A stretch of DNA of 64,000 nucleotides from Spirochaetota bacterium (GCA_029552945.1 JAKPDD010000008.1:62001-126000); one strand, 5' to 3'. Counted from the stretch's first letter, positions 53,089 through 63,158 are shown. Notes: generated by a model from the sequence alone, not told the origin. Program-made: numbers and translations.

Positions 53089-55152
53089 TTATTCTTTATT
53101 TGAAAAACCTTTTATTCTTTGACTTTCAACTTTAGACTTCTGGAAAGCCTCATACATTTTTGCAAACTTTTTTCTTATTTGAATTTCATAATCCTTAACA
53201 TGCCTATCCCACGCTTCTATCTCCTTAACCTTCAATGCAATACTTGAATCAAGCATATTCAATCTTGACTTTATCATCCCAGGATATACTCTCCCATCAG
53301 AACCTCTGAAACTATCAGATGCAATCATATTAAGTGTTTCATTAAGTTTTACAGCAACACCATCATCATACAAAAGGTCACCATTAGTATCTCTAAAAAA
53401 AATATCAGTCAAAGCCTCATAATTAGACTTTAAAACCTGATCAAACTTGTTTTCATCAAAATTAAGATACCCTGCTCTAAGATTTTCTCTCTCCTCTTCA
53501 GTTCCACCAGTTGTATATTTAGGGTCATCAATACCTATCTGTGATAAAAACATTAAAGATTCATCTCTTGTTTTATACAAACCTTTTATAACTTCTCGGA
53601 TCTTTGTCTTTATAGAACTTACTGTAAGGTCTCCATTTAAAACACCTTCATACAACTCACCTGTTTTATCCTTCTCTTCCAGTTCTTTCTTATCTATATT
53701 TTTAAACGATTCCCTATAAGCTTTTAACTCTTTTTGATTCTTAGGTGGAATAGCTTTAGTAACATTTTTTATATAATCCATTGCATTATTATACATAATA
53801 ACAAGTTCCATAACCTTATCTTTAATACCTTTAAGATCCCAATCAACATTTATATTGACAGGTTTATCTGAAACACCTTTAATATTGAGTGTCATCCCAT
53901 CAACTATATCTTTGATTATATTTTCAGGTCTTATTACTTTAACACCTTTATACTCAACAATAGCATCTTTTGGTTCTTTTATCCTGTTTTTAGGTACATA
54001 GCCCTTTTTATTTTCATCCACTATTATAACATCTTTTATCCATATCTCTTTATTTGTAAAAGGGTTTCTAAAACTTAATCTATTTACATAGTCATCTTTA
54101 AGCTCAATGGATATATCCTGCCAATCTGTAACTGTAGAATCATACAAAAAACTTGCAACCTCTTCATTTCTCTGATAGTTAATTATCAAAAGATACTGGC
54201 CCCCAGAAATTTTTTTCTCTTCCTTACCAAAATCAGGGTCAGTCAAAAGGTACTCACCCTCAATATCAACATCACCAACCCAGACTTTATCTATATATCC
54301 TACTTTTCCTTCAAGAGCTTTTTTGTACTCACTTTCAGGTGGAACATATTTATCTATCTTAAACTTAAACTTAAGATATATATTTTTACCACCTTTTGCA
54401 GGTGTTGACAATATTTTTTCAGCTTCAGTAAGTGGAGAAAGATAAAGTGATCCATCTCTTATTATTTGGTCAACAGGTTTATTCGAACCAAGGCCAAGTG
54501 TATTTGTTACGTCTATTTTCACATCCCCATAAGTATATTTGTATAGGAGCCCTATATTCTCAAGAGATTCAAGATTACCTTTAAATACTATATTTGAGTT
54601 TTCACCTGTATCTTTTCCCTCAATTGTTAAAATATGTGAGGCATCATCCACCTTAATTATACTTGAAGTAAGTATATTTTTAGCAGCCTCATTAAGATAT
54701 TTACTGAATGCATCAAGGCTACCACCTTTAAAGTTAAAATTATATGTTTTATCCTTATATATTATTGAAAACTGAAGTTCTGGGATCTTAGTATCCCTTG
54801 GTATAGGATTAGTCCTAAAAATCTCATTACTTGCCATCTGAATAACTTTGAACTCATAATCTCCAACCTTAACTTTTGAGGAAGCATCAGCAGTAAGAAC
54901 ATTCTCATCACTTGACTTTGTCTTCATCTTTTTAAAAGGAGAAGTAACTGGATTATAAAGATTACTTGCTGCTGTTTTAATCTCAGATAATTTTTTACTT
55001 AATCCCACATACGCTTTTCTTCTTAACTCAAGTACAAACTTCTCATTTTCCCACTTATCAGCCTTTGATTTTTCAGCTTCAATCAGTTTTTCTATAGCTT
55101 TATCAGCATCAAATTTATCTGTAAAAAGAGTACCTGTCTCTATTTCAGCCAT
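53089..55152 (-). CDS. fliD: flagellar hook-associated protein 2 (filament cap)
   Basis: FliD forms the cap at the filament tip and helps flagellin assemble. The N-terminal coiled segment (EKLIEAEKSKADKWENEKFVL) and the following FliD_N part with QMASNEIFRTNPI are typical, as is the C-terminal FliD_C region with LNMLDSSIALKVKEIEAWD and a final coiled coil. At 687 residues it is long for FliD, as in spirochaetes with periplasmic flagella. AGAGG precedes the ATG. The region upstream (55153-55385) is divergent with the next gene; a CCGAAAT at 55201-55207 is a poor sigma-28 candidate. Confidence 0.88.
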   Translation of the reverse strand: MAEIETGTLFTDKFDADKAIEKLIEAEKSKADKWENEKFVLELRRKAYVGLSKKLSEIKTAASNLYNPVTSPFKKMKTKSSDENVLTADASSKVKVGDYEFKVIQMASNEIFRTNPIPRDTKIPELQFSIIYKDKTYNFNFKGGSLDAFSKYLNEAAKNILTSSIIKVDDASHILTIEGKDTGENSNIVFKGNLESLENIGLLYKYTYGDVKIDVTNTLGLGSNKPVDQIIRDGSLYLSPLTEAEKILSTPAKGGKNIYLKFKFKIDKYVPPESEYKKALEGKVGYIDKVWVGDVDIEGEYLLTDPDFGKEEKKISGGQYLLIINYQRNEEVASFLYDSTVTDWQDISIELKDDYVNRLSFRNPFTNKEIWIKDVIIVDENKKGYVPKNRIKEPKDAIVEYKGVKVIRPENIIKDIVDGMTLNIKGVSDKPVNINVDWDLKGIKDKVMELVIMYNNAMDYIKNVTKAIPPKNQKELKAYRESFKNIDKKELEEKDKTGELYEGVLNGDLTVSSIKTKIREVIKGLYKTRDESLMFLSQIGIDDPKYTTGGTEEERENLRAGYLNFDENKFDQVLKSNYEALTDIFFRDTNGDLLYDDGVAVKLNETLNMIASDSFRGSDGRVYPGMIKSRLNMLDSSIALKVKEIEAWDRHVKDYEIQIRKKFAKMYEAFQKSKVESQRIKGFSNKE

Positions 55153-55385
55153 CTTTTCCTCTAAAATATTAAATTAAAAAATTAAAATTTTCAATAAAAA
55201 ATTTCGGTATATTTAAGAATATCATAATGAAAATAAAAGATTGAACTTAAATTATTAAATAAATTAATTTCTTTAAAAAATTTTAATTTATCATAATAAG
55301 TTTATCTAAAATAAATTTTAATATTTAAATTTTGAAAAACAAAAAAGAAAATTTATAATAGATAAAAGTAAAAGGTAGACAATAT

Positions 55386-57059
55386 ATGACTACAAAAAAT
55401 CAGAATATTAATGATGAGTTTTTCAGGAAAGAGCTATACACACTACTTGTATATAGTTCTTTATTAAAAAAGAAAAGGTCAAAAAAAGCAGATGAAGAGG
55501 TAAAAAAAGTCCTTGAAGAAGAAAAGACAATTGTTGCAAGAATAAATAAAATAAAAGAGATAGACCAAAAATATGAAGAAAAAGAGGAATCAACAGAAGA
55601 GATTGAGGGTGTATTAAAACCTGTTATAGAAAATATAGAAAAAGAGACAAAAGTAAAAAAAACTTCTTTTTTAAGTTATTTTTTCGGTATAAGACAAACT
55701 TTAGTAAAACTAGCACACGATACTGGTATTATAAAACCAAAGTTCTTTGGAATTTCATTCAAAGCAACAAGTGAGTCATTAGCACTACTTGAAGAAATAA
55801 GAGTTAATATACATAACAATATACTAAGAATATTATGGGAAATCCTTGAAAAAGGCTGGCTTGTTCTAAATCCATCACAATATAATCTTTTTTATTATTT
55901 TTATGAATTCCTATCAACATACGTAAAAAACTTTAATATAAAGGAAGACATTGATTCGAACTTCAATTTTATTCAAACTTTTCTATCAAAGTTTTTAATA
56001 TTCTTCTCAAAAAAATATTACATACAGGAAATCAGAGAAGCAGCTTATATATTCTATAATAACAAAGAAAATGATGACCTATTAAAATTACTTTTATTTA
56101 TTGAGGGATTAACTGATACAAAGAAGTCATTTTCATTTACAAATTATATAAGCATGATATATTCAGCATACTATAAAAAAATAATTTCTTTTAAGAAGAT
56201 AACCGAAACAGAAAAAATAGATGAAATATCAACCACAACATATATAATACCACCACGGCTAAAAGACTTTATTGAGGATCATATTAATAAAATTAAAAGT
56301 AAACAGAAGGTTTATGAAAAAAGACTATTTAGAATAAACTATGTACTTGATGATAATTCATTAGAAACATTTATAAAAAAATATTCAAATCCAAAGTTTG
56401 ATCCATCAGGACTTAAATTAGATATCCTAACATATACAAAAGACTTTTTGAACAGTTTTATAAACTATGGGAAACCAATACTTCTTGAACCAGTAACTCT
56501 TATAAAAGACCAGGAGTTAATATCATCTCCAATATTCAGATATATCTTTAATCCACCTTTTAATAATTTAATAAATATATCAATGGAAATAAATTATATT
56601 AAAGAAAACTATAAGTTTTTACTTGTACCATTATCAAAATACAATGAATATATAAAACAGGGAAAAAAACTTGAATCTGAAAAAGATGAAAAAATATGTT
56701 CTTTGGTGGATAGTGTTGTTAAAAATATTTATGATATCTTTGAAACACTTATAACCATACTTTACAATCATCACAAAACACTTTACGAAGAAACAAATAT
56801 AGTTGATAAGATAAAGACAAAAACAACACCATTATCAGACATAACAAAAGAGGGTTTTTTGCCATACTATGATTATACACCAAAGGAATATAATAATGAA
56901 AATGTATGGGATATTGTCTCAAAATTAGCACTTGTATCAGGTAATTTTTTATATAAAATAGGACATCCAAAAATAATAGAAGAGGTAAACGCTAAAGAGA
57001 GTATAATAACAAGTGTTAAAAGTAATATTGAAATTATTTCAAGGTTTACTAATATTTAA
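55386..57059 (+). CDS. conserved spirochaete-type protein, unknown function
   Basis: A soluble, mostly helical protein of 557 residues with a coiled segment at ~25-75 (KKRSKKADEEVKKVLEEEK). Its length and the motifs SLLKKKRSKKA, SFLSYFFGIRQTL and FLPYYDYTPKEYN remind me of a family largely restricted to spirochaetes (DUF5312-like), which I could not verify. No signal peptide or catalytic motif is seen. AAAGGT precedes the ATG. The sirtuin gene follows 11 bases downstream, so they are probably co-transcribed. Confidence 0.6.
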   Translation: MTTKNQNINDEFFRKELYTLLVYSSLLKKKRSKKADEEVKKVLEEEKTIVARINKIKEIDQKYEEKEESTEEIEGVLKPVIENIEKETKVKKTSFLSYFFGIRQTLVKLAHDTGIIKPKFFGISFKATSESLALLEEIRVNIHNNILRILWEILEKGWLVLNPSQYNLFYYFYEFLSTYVKNFNIKEDIDSNFNFIQTFLSKFLIFFSKKYYIQEIREAAYIFYNNKENDDLLKLLLFIEGLTDTKKSFSFTNYISMIYSAYYKKIISFKKITETEKIDEISTTTYIIPPRLKDFIEDHINKIKSKQKVYEKRLFRINYVLDDNSLETFIKKYSNPKFDPSGLKLDILTYTKDFLNSFINYGKPILLEPVTLIKDQELISSPIFRYIFNPPFNNLINISMEINYIKENYKFLLVPLSKYNEYIKQGKKLESEKDEKICSLVDSVVKNIYDIFETLITILYNHHKTLYEETNIVDKIKTKTTPLSDITKEGFLPYYDYTPKEYNNENVWDIVSKLALVSGNFLYKIGHPKIIEEVNAKESIITSVKSNIEIISRFTNI

Positions 57060-57070
57060 GGTTAAACAAT

Positions 57071-57817
57071 ATGGATAACATAATTAAAGCAGCAGAAATA
57101 ATAGCAAAGTCTAAGGGTATTGCTTTCACTGGTGCAGGTATTTCAACCCCAAGTAATATACCAGACTTCAGATCACCCTCTGGAATATGGGCAAAATATA
57201 ATGTAAGAGAATATGCTTATATAGACAGGTTTATCGAAAATCCGGAAAAAGTATGGGAGTTTTTCAAATTAAGAATAAAAGAGTTTTCAAAGGCTCTACC
57301 TAATAATGCTCATATGGCCTTTGCTGAACTTGAGAGTATTGGCTTTCTAGAAGCTGTAATAACACAAAATATTGATGGCCTACACCAGAAAGGTGGTTCA
57401 AAAAACGTTCTTGAGTTACATGGTACAATAACAAAACTTGTATGCCTTAACTGTCAAAAAAAATATGAATCAAAAGACTTTGATTTTGAACAGATAAAAC
57501 TACCATTATGTAAATGTGGAAAAATATTAAAACCAGACGTTGTCTTTTTCGGTGAACCACTTCCTGAAGGAGTGTTTAATAGGGCAGTTTCTTTAGCACT
57601 ATCCTCCTCTTTTGTAATAGTCGCTGGTACATCAGGAGTTGTATACCCTGCGGCTCAAATACCATATATAGCAAAAAGAAATGGTGCAACAATAATAGAA
57701 ATAAATAAAGAGAAAACAGAAATAACAAGGACAATAACTGATATATTTATTCAGGGAAGTGTGGATATATCCATCCCTGAAATTGTTGAGAATGTAAAAA
57801 AGATAATCGGAAAATAA
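57071..57817 (+). CDS. cobB: NAD-dependent protein deacylase (sirtuin)
   Basis: A 248-residue sirtuin that removes acyl groups from lysines using NAD+. The motifs are GAGIS (21-25), TQNIDGLH (98-105), the catalytic H117 (ELHGT), and a zinc-binding set C125, C128, C147 and C149. The C-terminal VVAGTSGVVYPAAQIP is the NAD-binding strand. Size and motifs fit the bacterial CobB/SrtN group (class U or III is not decidable by eye). AAGG stands before the ATG. It converges on cheB across 8 bases. Confidence 0.93.
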   Translation: MDNIIKAAEIIAKSKGIAFTGAGISTPSNIPDFRSPSGIWAKYNVREYAYIDRFIENPEKVWEFFKLRIKEFSKALPNNAHMAFAELESIGFLEAVITQNIDGLHQKGGSKNVLELHGTITKLVCLNCQKKYESKDFDFEQIKLPLCKCGKILKPDVVFFGEPLPEGVFNRAVSLALSSSFVIVAGTSGVVYPAAQIPYIAKRNGATIIEINKEKTEITRTITDIFIQGSVDISIPEIVENVKKIIGK

Positions 57818-57825
57818 AAAATAAA

Positions 57826-58935
57826 CTACAAATTATTTATAAAATCTGCTATATCGTTTATATCAAGTATTTTATCAACTCCACCAAGCTCTATGGCAAC
57901 TCTTGGCATACCAAAAACAACACAATCAGAAGGGGACTGTGCGATAGTAGGATGACCAAGTTCATGAAGTTTTTTTATAGCATAAGCCCCATCTTTCCCC
58001 ATACCAGTCATTATTATAGATAGGGTCTTAACATTATTTTTAATAGCAGCCTCAAAAAGAACATCAACTGAAGGCTTGTGCCCATTAACAGGCTGTGTAT
58101 CAAGTAATTCAATAAAAATTTTACTATTATACTTTCTAAAAGAAAGGTGTTTATCCCCAGGTGCTATATAAACATGCTTATCTCTTACTAATTCCCCCTC
58201 TTCAGCCTCTTTAACAGTAAGATTTGTAATTCTATCAAGACTTTTTGCAAACTCTTTTGTAAAACCAGCTGGCATATGTTGAACAATTAATATTGGATAT
58301 TTTGAGTCACTAACTTTTGAAAAAAGATCCCTTAAAGCAGCAGGTCCCCCTGTTGATATACCTATAAGTATAAGTTCAATATTTTTAAGTTTACTCTCTA
58401 TATCTTTAAAAGACTTATCTCTTATCTCTTTGATTACATAATTCTTATTTTGTTTTTCTTCTGGTTTTATTTTTTCTGTTATTATTTTATCTATCTCTTC
58501 ATTAAACTTTCTTACTTCAACATCTTTTATCTCTTTTGAACCACCATACTTTTTTATTGCAGAAATTATCTCTGTTCCAACTCTCTCAATATCAAGAGAA
58601 ATAGAGCCTGATGGCTTCATTATAAAGTCTTTTGCTCCAAGATCGAGTGCCTGCATTGTTATCTCTGGTTTATCACCTAAAGAACTTAAGACTATCGCTG
58701 GAATATCAATCCCAAGATCTCTTTTATTTTTTAAAAACTCAAGACCATTCATTTCAGGCATCTCTATATCAAGCAGTATAATATCAATCTCTTTTGTTTT
58801 AAGTTTTTTAAGTGCAAAGAGTCCATTCATTGCTGTATCAACAACCTCTATTTGAGAATCTTTTGTAAGTATATTGGTAATAAGTTTTCTCATCAAAGCA
58901 GAATCATCAACAACAAGAACCTTTATTTTATTCAT
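57826..58935 (-). CDS. cheB: chemotaxis protein-glutamate methylesterase/deamidase
   Basis: CheB removes methyl groups from chemoreceptors when phosphorylated. The receiver (1-120) has phospho-acceptor D56 (IILLDIEMPEMNG), and the esterase domain has the catalytic serine in GISTGGPAALRD, the histidine in VQHMPAGFT, and the aspartate in MTGMGKDGA. A linker of ~60 charged residues separates them. I place the start at ATG 58933-58935, with AAGGAG 8 bases upstream; the longer frame would begin at a GTG that overlaps that site. It directly follows cheR, whose stop lies 6 bases upstream. Confidence 0.95.
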   Translation of the reverse strand: MNKIKVLVVDDSALMRKLITNILTKDSQIEVVDTAMNGLFALKKLKTKEIDIILLDIEMPEMNGLEFLKNKRDLGIDIPAIVLSSLGDKPEITMQALDLGAKDFIMKPSGSISLDIERVGTEIISAIKKYGGSKEIKDVEVRKFNEEIDKIITEKIKPEEKQNKNYVIKEIRDKSFKDIESKLKNIELILIGISTGGPAALRDLFSKVSDSKYPILIVQHMPAGFTKEFAKSLDRITNLTVKEAEEGELVRDKHVYIAPGDKHLSFRKYNSKIFIELLDTQPVNGHKPSVDVLFEAAIKNNVKTLSIIMTGMGKDGAYAIKKLHELGHPTIAQSPSDCVVFGMPRVAIELGGVDKILDINDIADFINNL

Positions 58936-58940
58936 GAAAA

Positions 58941-59735
58941 TCACTCCTTAATATAAATAAAACTATCACCTATTTTTTTAGGCTTAAAAGGCGTATTCAT
59001 ACCAAAAAGACTCTCAGAATGGCCTAAAAAAAGATATCCTGGTTTTTTAAGACAGTTATAAAAATGATTTATTATTCTCTCCTGTTCATTTTTATCAAAA
59101 TATATGATAACATTCCGACAAAATATTATATCAAAATCCCTCTCTCCGTTATCATTTTTAAGGTTATGATAGTCAAATCTTATTATACTTTTTAACTCCT
59201 CTTTTACCTTATATCCCTCTTTTTCTTCTACCATATATTTTCTTAAATAATCATCAGGAAAGTTCTCAATCCTCTCTTTAGGATAATACCCTGCTTTGGC
59301 CTTCATAAGTGACTTCAAACTAATATCAGAAGCTATTATAATTACATTCCATAAATTAATATTAGGCAAAGCATTAAAAACTTCCATTGCTATAGAATAT
59401 GGTTCTTCACCAGTTGAGCAACCTGCACTCCATATTTTAATCTTTCTTGTAATTTTATTTCTCTCTATAACTTCAGGTAAAACTATCTCTCTTAAAGAAT
59501 CAAATTGTCTTGGATTTCTAAAAAACTTTGTAAGATTTGTGGTAACACTATCAAGTAATTCTTCAAGTTCTTTTTTATCAGACTTAACAAGATTATAATA
59601 TTCAGAAAAATCAGAAAGTTTTCTTAATCTTAATCTCTCTCTTAACCTGCTATCAAGTATAGACATATTTGAATCATCAAAAAATATTCCACTTTCATTA
59701 TGTATAAGTTCTTTAAATAATGACAAATAATCCAT
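58941..59735 (-). CDS. cheR: chemotaxis protein methyltransferase
   Basis: CheR transfers methyl groups from SAM to chemoreceptor glutamates. The N-terminal helical domain includes SVTTNLTKFFRNPRQFD, and the SAM domain has IWSAGCSTGEEPYSIAM, FDIIFCRNVIIYFDK and LFLGHSESLFG. The 264-residue length is normal. It is the first gene of a cheR-cheB pair. The upstream gap 59736-59929 is divergent with a membrane-protein gene and shows no strong promoter to the eye. Confidence 0.96.
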   Translation of the reverse strand: MDYLSLFKELIHNESGIFFDDSNMSILDSRLRERLRLRKLSDFSEYYNLVKSDKKELEELLDSVTTNLTKFFRNPRQFDSLREIVLPEVIERNKITRKIKIWSAGCSTGEEPYSIAMEVFNALPNINLWNVIIIASDISLKSLMKAKAGYYPKERIENFPDDYLRKYMVEEKEGYKVKEELKSIIRFDYHNLKNDNGERDFDIIFCRNVIIYFDKNEQERIINHFYNCLKKPGYLFLGHSESLFGMNTPFKPKKIGDSFIYIKE

Positions 59736-59929
59736 AATATTTTCCTTAACAAAAATATAGCAACTAAATAAAAATTATTAAAATTAAAAATTTCGACAAT
59801 AAATCAACAATAATGAAATTTAAAAAATGTAAATAAGTTTTTAAAAATTATAATCTTAATAGAAAATCTTTTTTATAAATTTTTAATTTAGAGATATATA
59901 TTTTAATAATATAAACCCAGGAGGATATT

Positions 59930-60370
59930 ATGATATTAGGATTAACAGGTATATTAACAGGTTTTTTCATCTCTTTTGAGTTTTTCACTCAATGGGAACC
60001 AAGACTTGAAAAAATAAGAGGTATTGTAGAAAAATATAGCAAATATTTAGGTATAATATCAATTTTTGTTGGCATATGGAAGTTTTTCGGGCCTGATCTT
60101 ACTGCAAGCATTTCTGAATATATATCAGATACAATAACACAAAAAATAACATACATATCTCAGCCATTCGTAGGAGATTTATTACCATCTATATTCTGTT
60201 TTTTAGGAGGAATAATTCTATTTCCTGAATCTGTTAATTTGATTAATATAAAGGAAGAAAAAAGAAAAAAGATACTTGAAATAACAAATAATTTTAAAAT
60301 GATACTTGGGCTTGGTAATATTATATTAGGACTTGTCCATTTATTAATACCAAACGTTATACTATTTTAA
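59930..60370 (+). CDS. small four-helix membrane protein, unknown function
   Basis: The 146-residue protein has four hydrophobic segments (about 1-18, 38-54, 81-98 and 122-144) and no catalytic motif. I do not recognise its family. The ribosome-binding site (CCCAGGAGG, 6 bases before the ATG) is one of the strongest in the window. It is followed after 34 bases by the TPR-NHL-VWA gene on the same strand, so the two may be linked. Confidence 0.6.
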   Translation: MILGLTGILTGFFISFEFFTQWEPRLEKIRGIVEKYSKYLGIISIFVGIWKFFGPDLTASISEYISDTITQKITYISQPFVGDLLPSIFCFLGGIILFPESVNLINIKEEKRKKILEITNNFKMILGLGNIILGLVHLLIPNVILF

Positions 60371-60404
60371 TTACCAAAAAATTAACTAATTATATAAAAT
60401 TTGA

Positions 60405-62384
60405 ATGAAAAGAAAAATAATAATCTTCACTATACTTATAACTTCAATCATAACAGGTCAACAAAACTACTTTGACCTTACAAGTCGCTCAAAGTCAGAA
60501 GAGTTTTTTGTGAAAGGTTATTATTATTATAATAATATGGCATATTCACAGGCTGTAGATTTTTTTAGAAAGTCACTTGAAGCAATGCCACTTAACTGGA
60601 ATGTAAGGTATTGGCTTGGGAAAGCATATCTTATGGCAGGTTATAAAGAACTTGCTATAAGTGAATGGGAAACTGCACTAAAACACAGTAACAACATATT
60701 TATAGCACAAAAACTTCAACAGCTATATTCAAGCAATTTTGTATATGATGTAAAGGTTGAAGAGTCTTTAGTCTTTCTTAAATACTTTTATTCTTTACCT
60801 GGTGTATCGGCAATAGAGAGTGATAATTCAAAATTTTATATATCAAATTTTGTAAACAACACTATTGAAATACGAGATAAAAACTTTAAGTTAATAGATC
60901 AGATCAAAGTAAACAAACCTATGGATATAGATATAACAGATAACTTTATAATTGTAGCATCTTTTGAGGATAATAAGATATATTTTTATGACAAAAATAA
61001 TCTTAATATTTTATACTCTATAGGGGGATTTGGTATAGGAAAAGAAAACCTATCAGGTCCATCAGGTATATATTTTTCAACTACAACAAAAAATCTATTT
61101 ATAGCTGACACTGGAAATAATAAAATAAAAGTCTTCAGGATAGGAAAAGAACCTGTATTTTTAATGGAGTTTGGAGAAAGGGGTGAGGGTGCCGGAGAGT
61201 TCTTACTGCCAACTGATGTTATAGAATATAAAGAGACAATAATAGTTGCAGATAAAAAAAACTCAAGACTTCAGGTTTTCGATAAGAGCGGAAATTTTAT
61301 ATACTCATACGGGCAGGATGAACTATCATCACCTATAAAATTAAAAATATATGATAATAATCTATACGTACTTGATGAATATAAAGGTATATTTATAACA
61401 AACCCAGAAGAAAAAAACTTCAAACTTGTAAAAGGGCTTGACAATGATATTCAAAAACCAATAGGATTCCATAAAGACAGTAATGGAATATTTTATATAT
61501 CAGACTTTTTCACAAATAAGATATCAGCTTATATTAATGAAAGGTTTAAACTCTCATCACTTAAAGTAGATGCTTTATTTACATTCAACACAGCATATCC
61601 AACAATAACAATAAAGACAAGAGTACAGGACTTAAAAGGAAAAGATATAGATGGACTTAAAAACGATAACTTTAAACTATACCAGGAAGGTGAGGAGATA
61701 AAAAATAAAAAAGTATTTATATACAAACCAGACTCTGATAAAATATCAGCTATATTTCTTGTAAACAGTTCAAGTAATATGAAACAGTATAGCAAAGATA
61801 TTAATGAATACATAAAAAAATTAATGGAGACAAGTAAACCATTAGATAGATTTGGGTTAATATCTTATAATGATGCTATAAACATAAAACCATTTACTTC
61901 TCAAAAACTAACACTACAGGAATATTTTTCAGAAATAAGTTATAAAGACACAAACAAATCATTAGATACAGCTCTCTATCAGGCAATAACAAAAAACCTT
62001 AATAATGACTTTAATAATACTATAATTATATTTGATGATGGAAAAAATGATTCATATAACAACTATACACCTGAAGTATTAGCAACATACGCAAAAAACA
62101 ATGGAGTATCAATATATGTTATGGCAGTATCTGAAGGACCTTCAACTGGTCATCTTAAGTACCTTGCAAACGAGACCAATGGACAATATATAGAGTTCTA
62201 CAGGTCAAACCAAATATATAATTTATTAAAAATAGTAAGAAATAACCCAACCATCTACTACATAATAGTATACAATTCTGTTCTTTATTCACCCGCAAAC
62301 AAATATCATTGGCTTAATATAGACATAAAAGTAAACTACAAAAATCTATACGGGGTAGAAAAAACAGGATTTTACATTCCGTAA
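60405..62384 (+). CDS. exported TPR-NHL-VWA protein
   Basis: A signal peptide (1-~18) is followed by a short TPR part (~30-110: AYSQAVDFFRKSLEAMP and WEVRYWLGKAYLMAG-like). NHL-type six-bladed propeller repeats follow (~120-385: GPSGIYFSTTTKNLFIADTGNNKIKVF, LPTDVIEYKETIIVADKKNSRLQVF), and then a von Willebrand A-like domain (~440-620: AIFLVNSSSNMKQYSK, YDDAIN-like). The metal-site motif DxSxS reads NSSSN, so the first aspartate is an asparagine. Such chains resemble spirochaete exported proteins. It is probably an adhesion or envelope-organising protein in the periplasm. No clear ribosome-binding site precedes the ATG. Confidence 0.75.
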   Translation: MKRKIIIFTILITSIITGQQNYFDLTSRSKSEEFFVKGYYYYNNMAYSQAVDFFRKSLEAMPLNWNVRYWLGKAYLMAGYKELAISEWETALKHSNNIFIAQKLQQLYSSNFVYDVKVEESLVFLKYFYSLPGVSAIESDNSKFYISNFVNNTIEIRDKNFKLIDQIKVNKPMDIDITDNFIIVASFEDNKIYFYDKNNLNILYSIGGFGIGKENLSGPSGIYFSTTTKNLFIADTGNNKIKVFRIGKEPVFLMEFGERGEGAGEFLLPTDVIEYKETIIVADKKNSRLQVFDKSGNFIYSYGQDELSSPIKLKIYDNNLYVLDEYKGIFITNPEEKNFKLVKGLDNDIQKPIGFHKDSNGIFYISDFFTNKISAYINERFKLSSLKVDALFTFNTAYPTITIKTRVQDLKGKDIDGLKNDNFKLYQEGEEIKNKKVFIYKPDSDKISAIFLVNSSSNMKQYSKDINEYIKKLMETSKPLDRFGLISYNDAINIKPFTSQKLTLQEYFSEISYKDTNKSLDTALYQAITKNLNNDFNNTIIIFDDGKNDSYNNYTPEVLATYAKNNGVSIYVMAVSEGPSTGHLKYLANETNGQYIEFYRSNQIYNLLKIVRNNPTIYYIIVYNSVLYSPANKYHWLNIDIKVNYKNLYGVEKTGFYIP

Positions 62385-62407
62385 ATTCTATGCTGTTAAA
62401 CTTAAGT

Positions 62408-62466
62408 TGTGTCCAAAAAATATACACTTTAACTAAAAAAGTAAAATATGTGTCATAAATATACAT
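62408..62466. repeat. imperfect direct repeat in an intergenic region
   Basis: TGTGTCCAAAAAATATACAC (62408-62427) and TGTGTCATAAATATACAT (62449-62466) are related units about 41 bases apart, in the 282-base gap after the TPR-NHL-VWA gene. The GTGT/ACAC ends make each unit partly palindromic. They could be a mobile-element remnant or a protein-binding site; nothing else identifies them. Confidence 0.3.
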
Positions 62467-62605
62467 CCAAGAAATTATATCTTTGCTACTTGTATCTTTT
62501 TCATATAAAAAATAGTGATTAATTATTATTGCAAGAGATAAAAAATCAATAAAAATTAGTATTATTAATTAATAAATTAATTGATTATCAATATTTATAT
62601 TAATT

Positions 62606-62620
62606 TGGCACAAATATTGA
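62606..62620 (+). promoter_or_regulatory. sigma-54-like -24/-12 element
   Basis: TTGGCAC with 5 bases then TTGA (62606-62620) reproduces the -24/-12 spacing of the sigma-54 consensus (TGGCAC-N5-TTGC), except for A in place of C in the -12 dinucleotide. It lies 60 bases before the lipoprotein ATG. The same bases could instead be a -35 hexamer of an ordinary promoter. Confidence 0.3.
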
Positions 62621-62666
62621 TGTATTAAAATTGTAATTTAATAATCAAAATAAAATGGAGGAAAAA

Positions 62667-63158
62667 ATGAGAAAATTAATACCAGTAGTATTATTAGCAC
62701 TCTCTGTATTTATAGGGTGTGCAAAAAATGAAGAGACGCCAGTTGCAACATCAGCAAACTCTTTAGAAAGAGTTGCATACACTGATGGTATATATAAGTT
62801 TGATTTGACAAACTCATACCTTAAGGTTTACAAAAGTGGTGCTTTGCTTTTCCAAGTATCTTTGCCAGGTTCAAACTATATATTAGGTATGGACTCAGAT
62901 AAGACAAAGGTTGTAGTACTTGGGCCTCACAAAATGTATATTGTTAAAATAAGTTCTCAGATAGAAGCTAACTTTGACTTCGGGTATGAAGAGATACCTA
63001 ACTTAAAGAGTTCACTTGGAATAAAAGGTGGTGTTATAGGTAACATGATAGCAAGTTACTTAAGTGGAAAAGCTCTATTATATGGAATGTGGGGAATGGC
63101 TCCACTTGCTGCATGGTATCAGACATGGGCATGGTTTTTTTACGCTTTACCATTTTAA
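62667..63158 (+). CDS. small lipoprotein, unknown function
   Basis: I place the start at 62667, after GGAGG (62658-62662), rather than at an ATG 12 bases earlier that overlaps it. The 163-residue product starts MRKLIPVVLLALSVFIGC, a lipoprotein signal with lipobox VFIGC. The mature part has beta-like strands (YKFDLTNSYLKVYKSG) and a Trp/Ala-rich hydrophobic C-terminus (GMWGMAPLAAWYQTWAWFFY) that may insert in the membrane. The family is not recognised. A terminator hairpin follows. Confidence 0.7.
   Translation: MRKLIPVVLLALSVFIGCAKNEETPVATSANSLERVAYTDGIYKFDLTNSYLKVYKSGALLFQVSLPGSNYILGMDSDKTKVVVLGPHKMYIVKISSQIEANFDFGYEEIPNLKSSLGIKGGVIGNMIASYLSGKALLYGMWGMAPLAAWYQTWAWFFYALPF

Noticed and set aside
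55201-55207. CCGAAAT upstream of fliD, with similar TCGAAAT near 59791 (cheR) and TCGAAAA near 31740 (JAG-FapA), as a possible sigma-28 -10 motif
   Set aside because: No TAAA-type -35 lies at the required ~15-base spacing in any of the three, and the -10 matches are partial.
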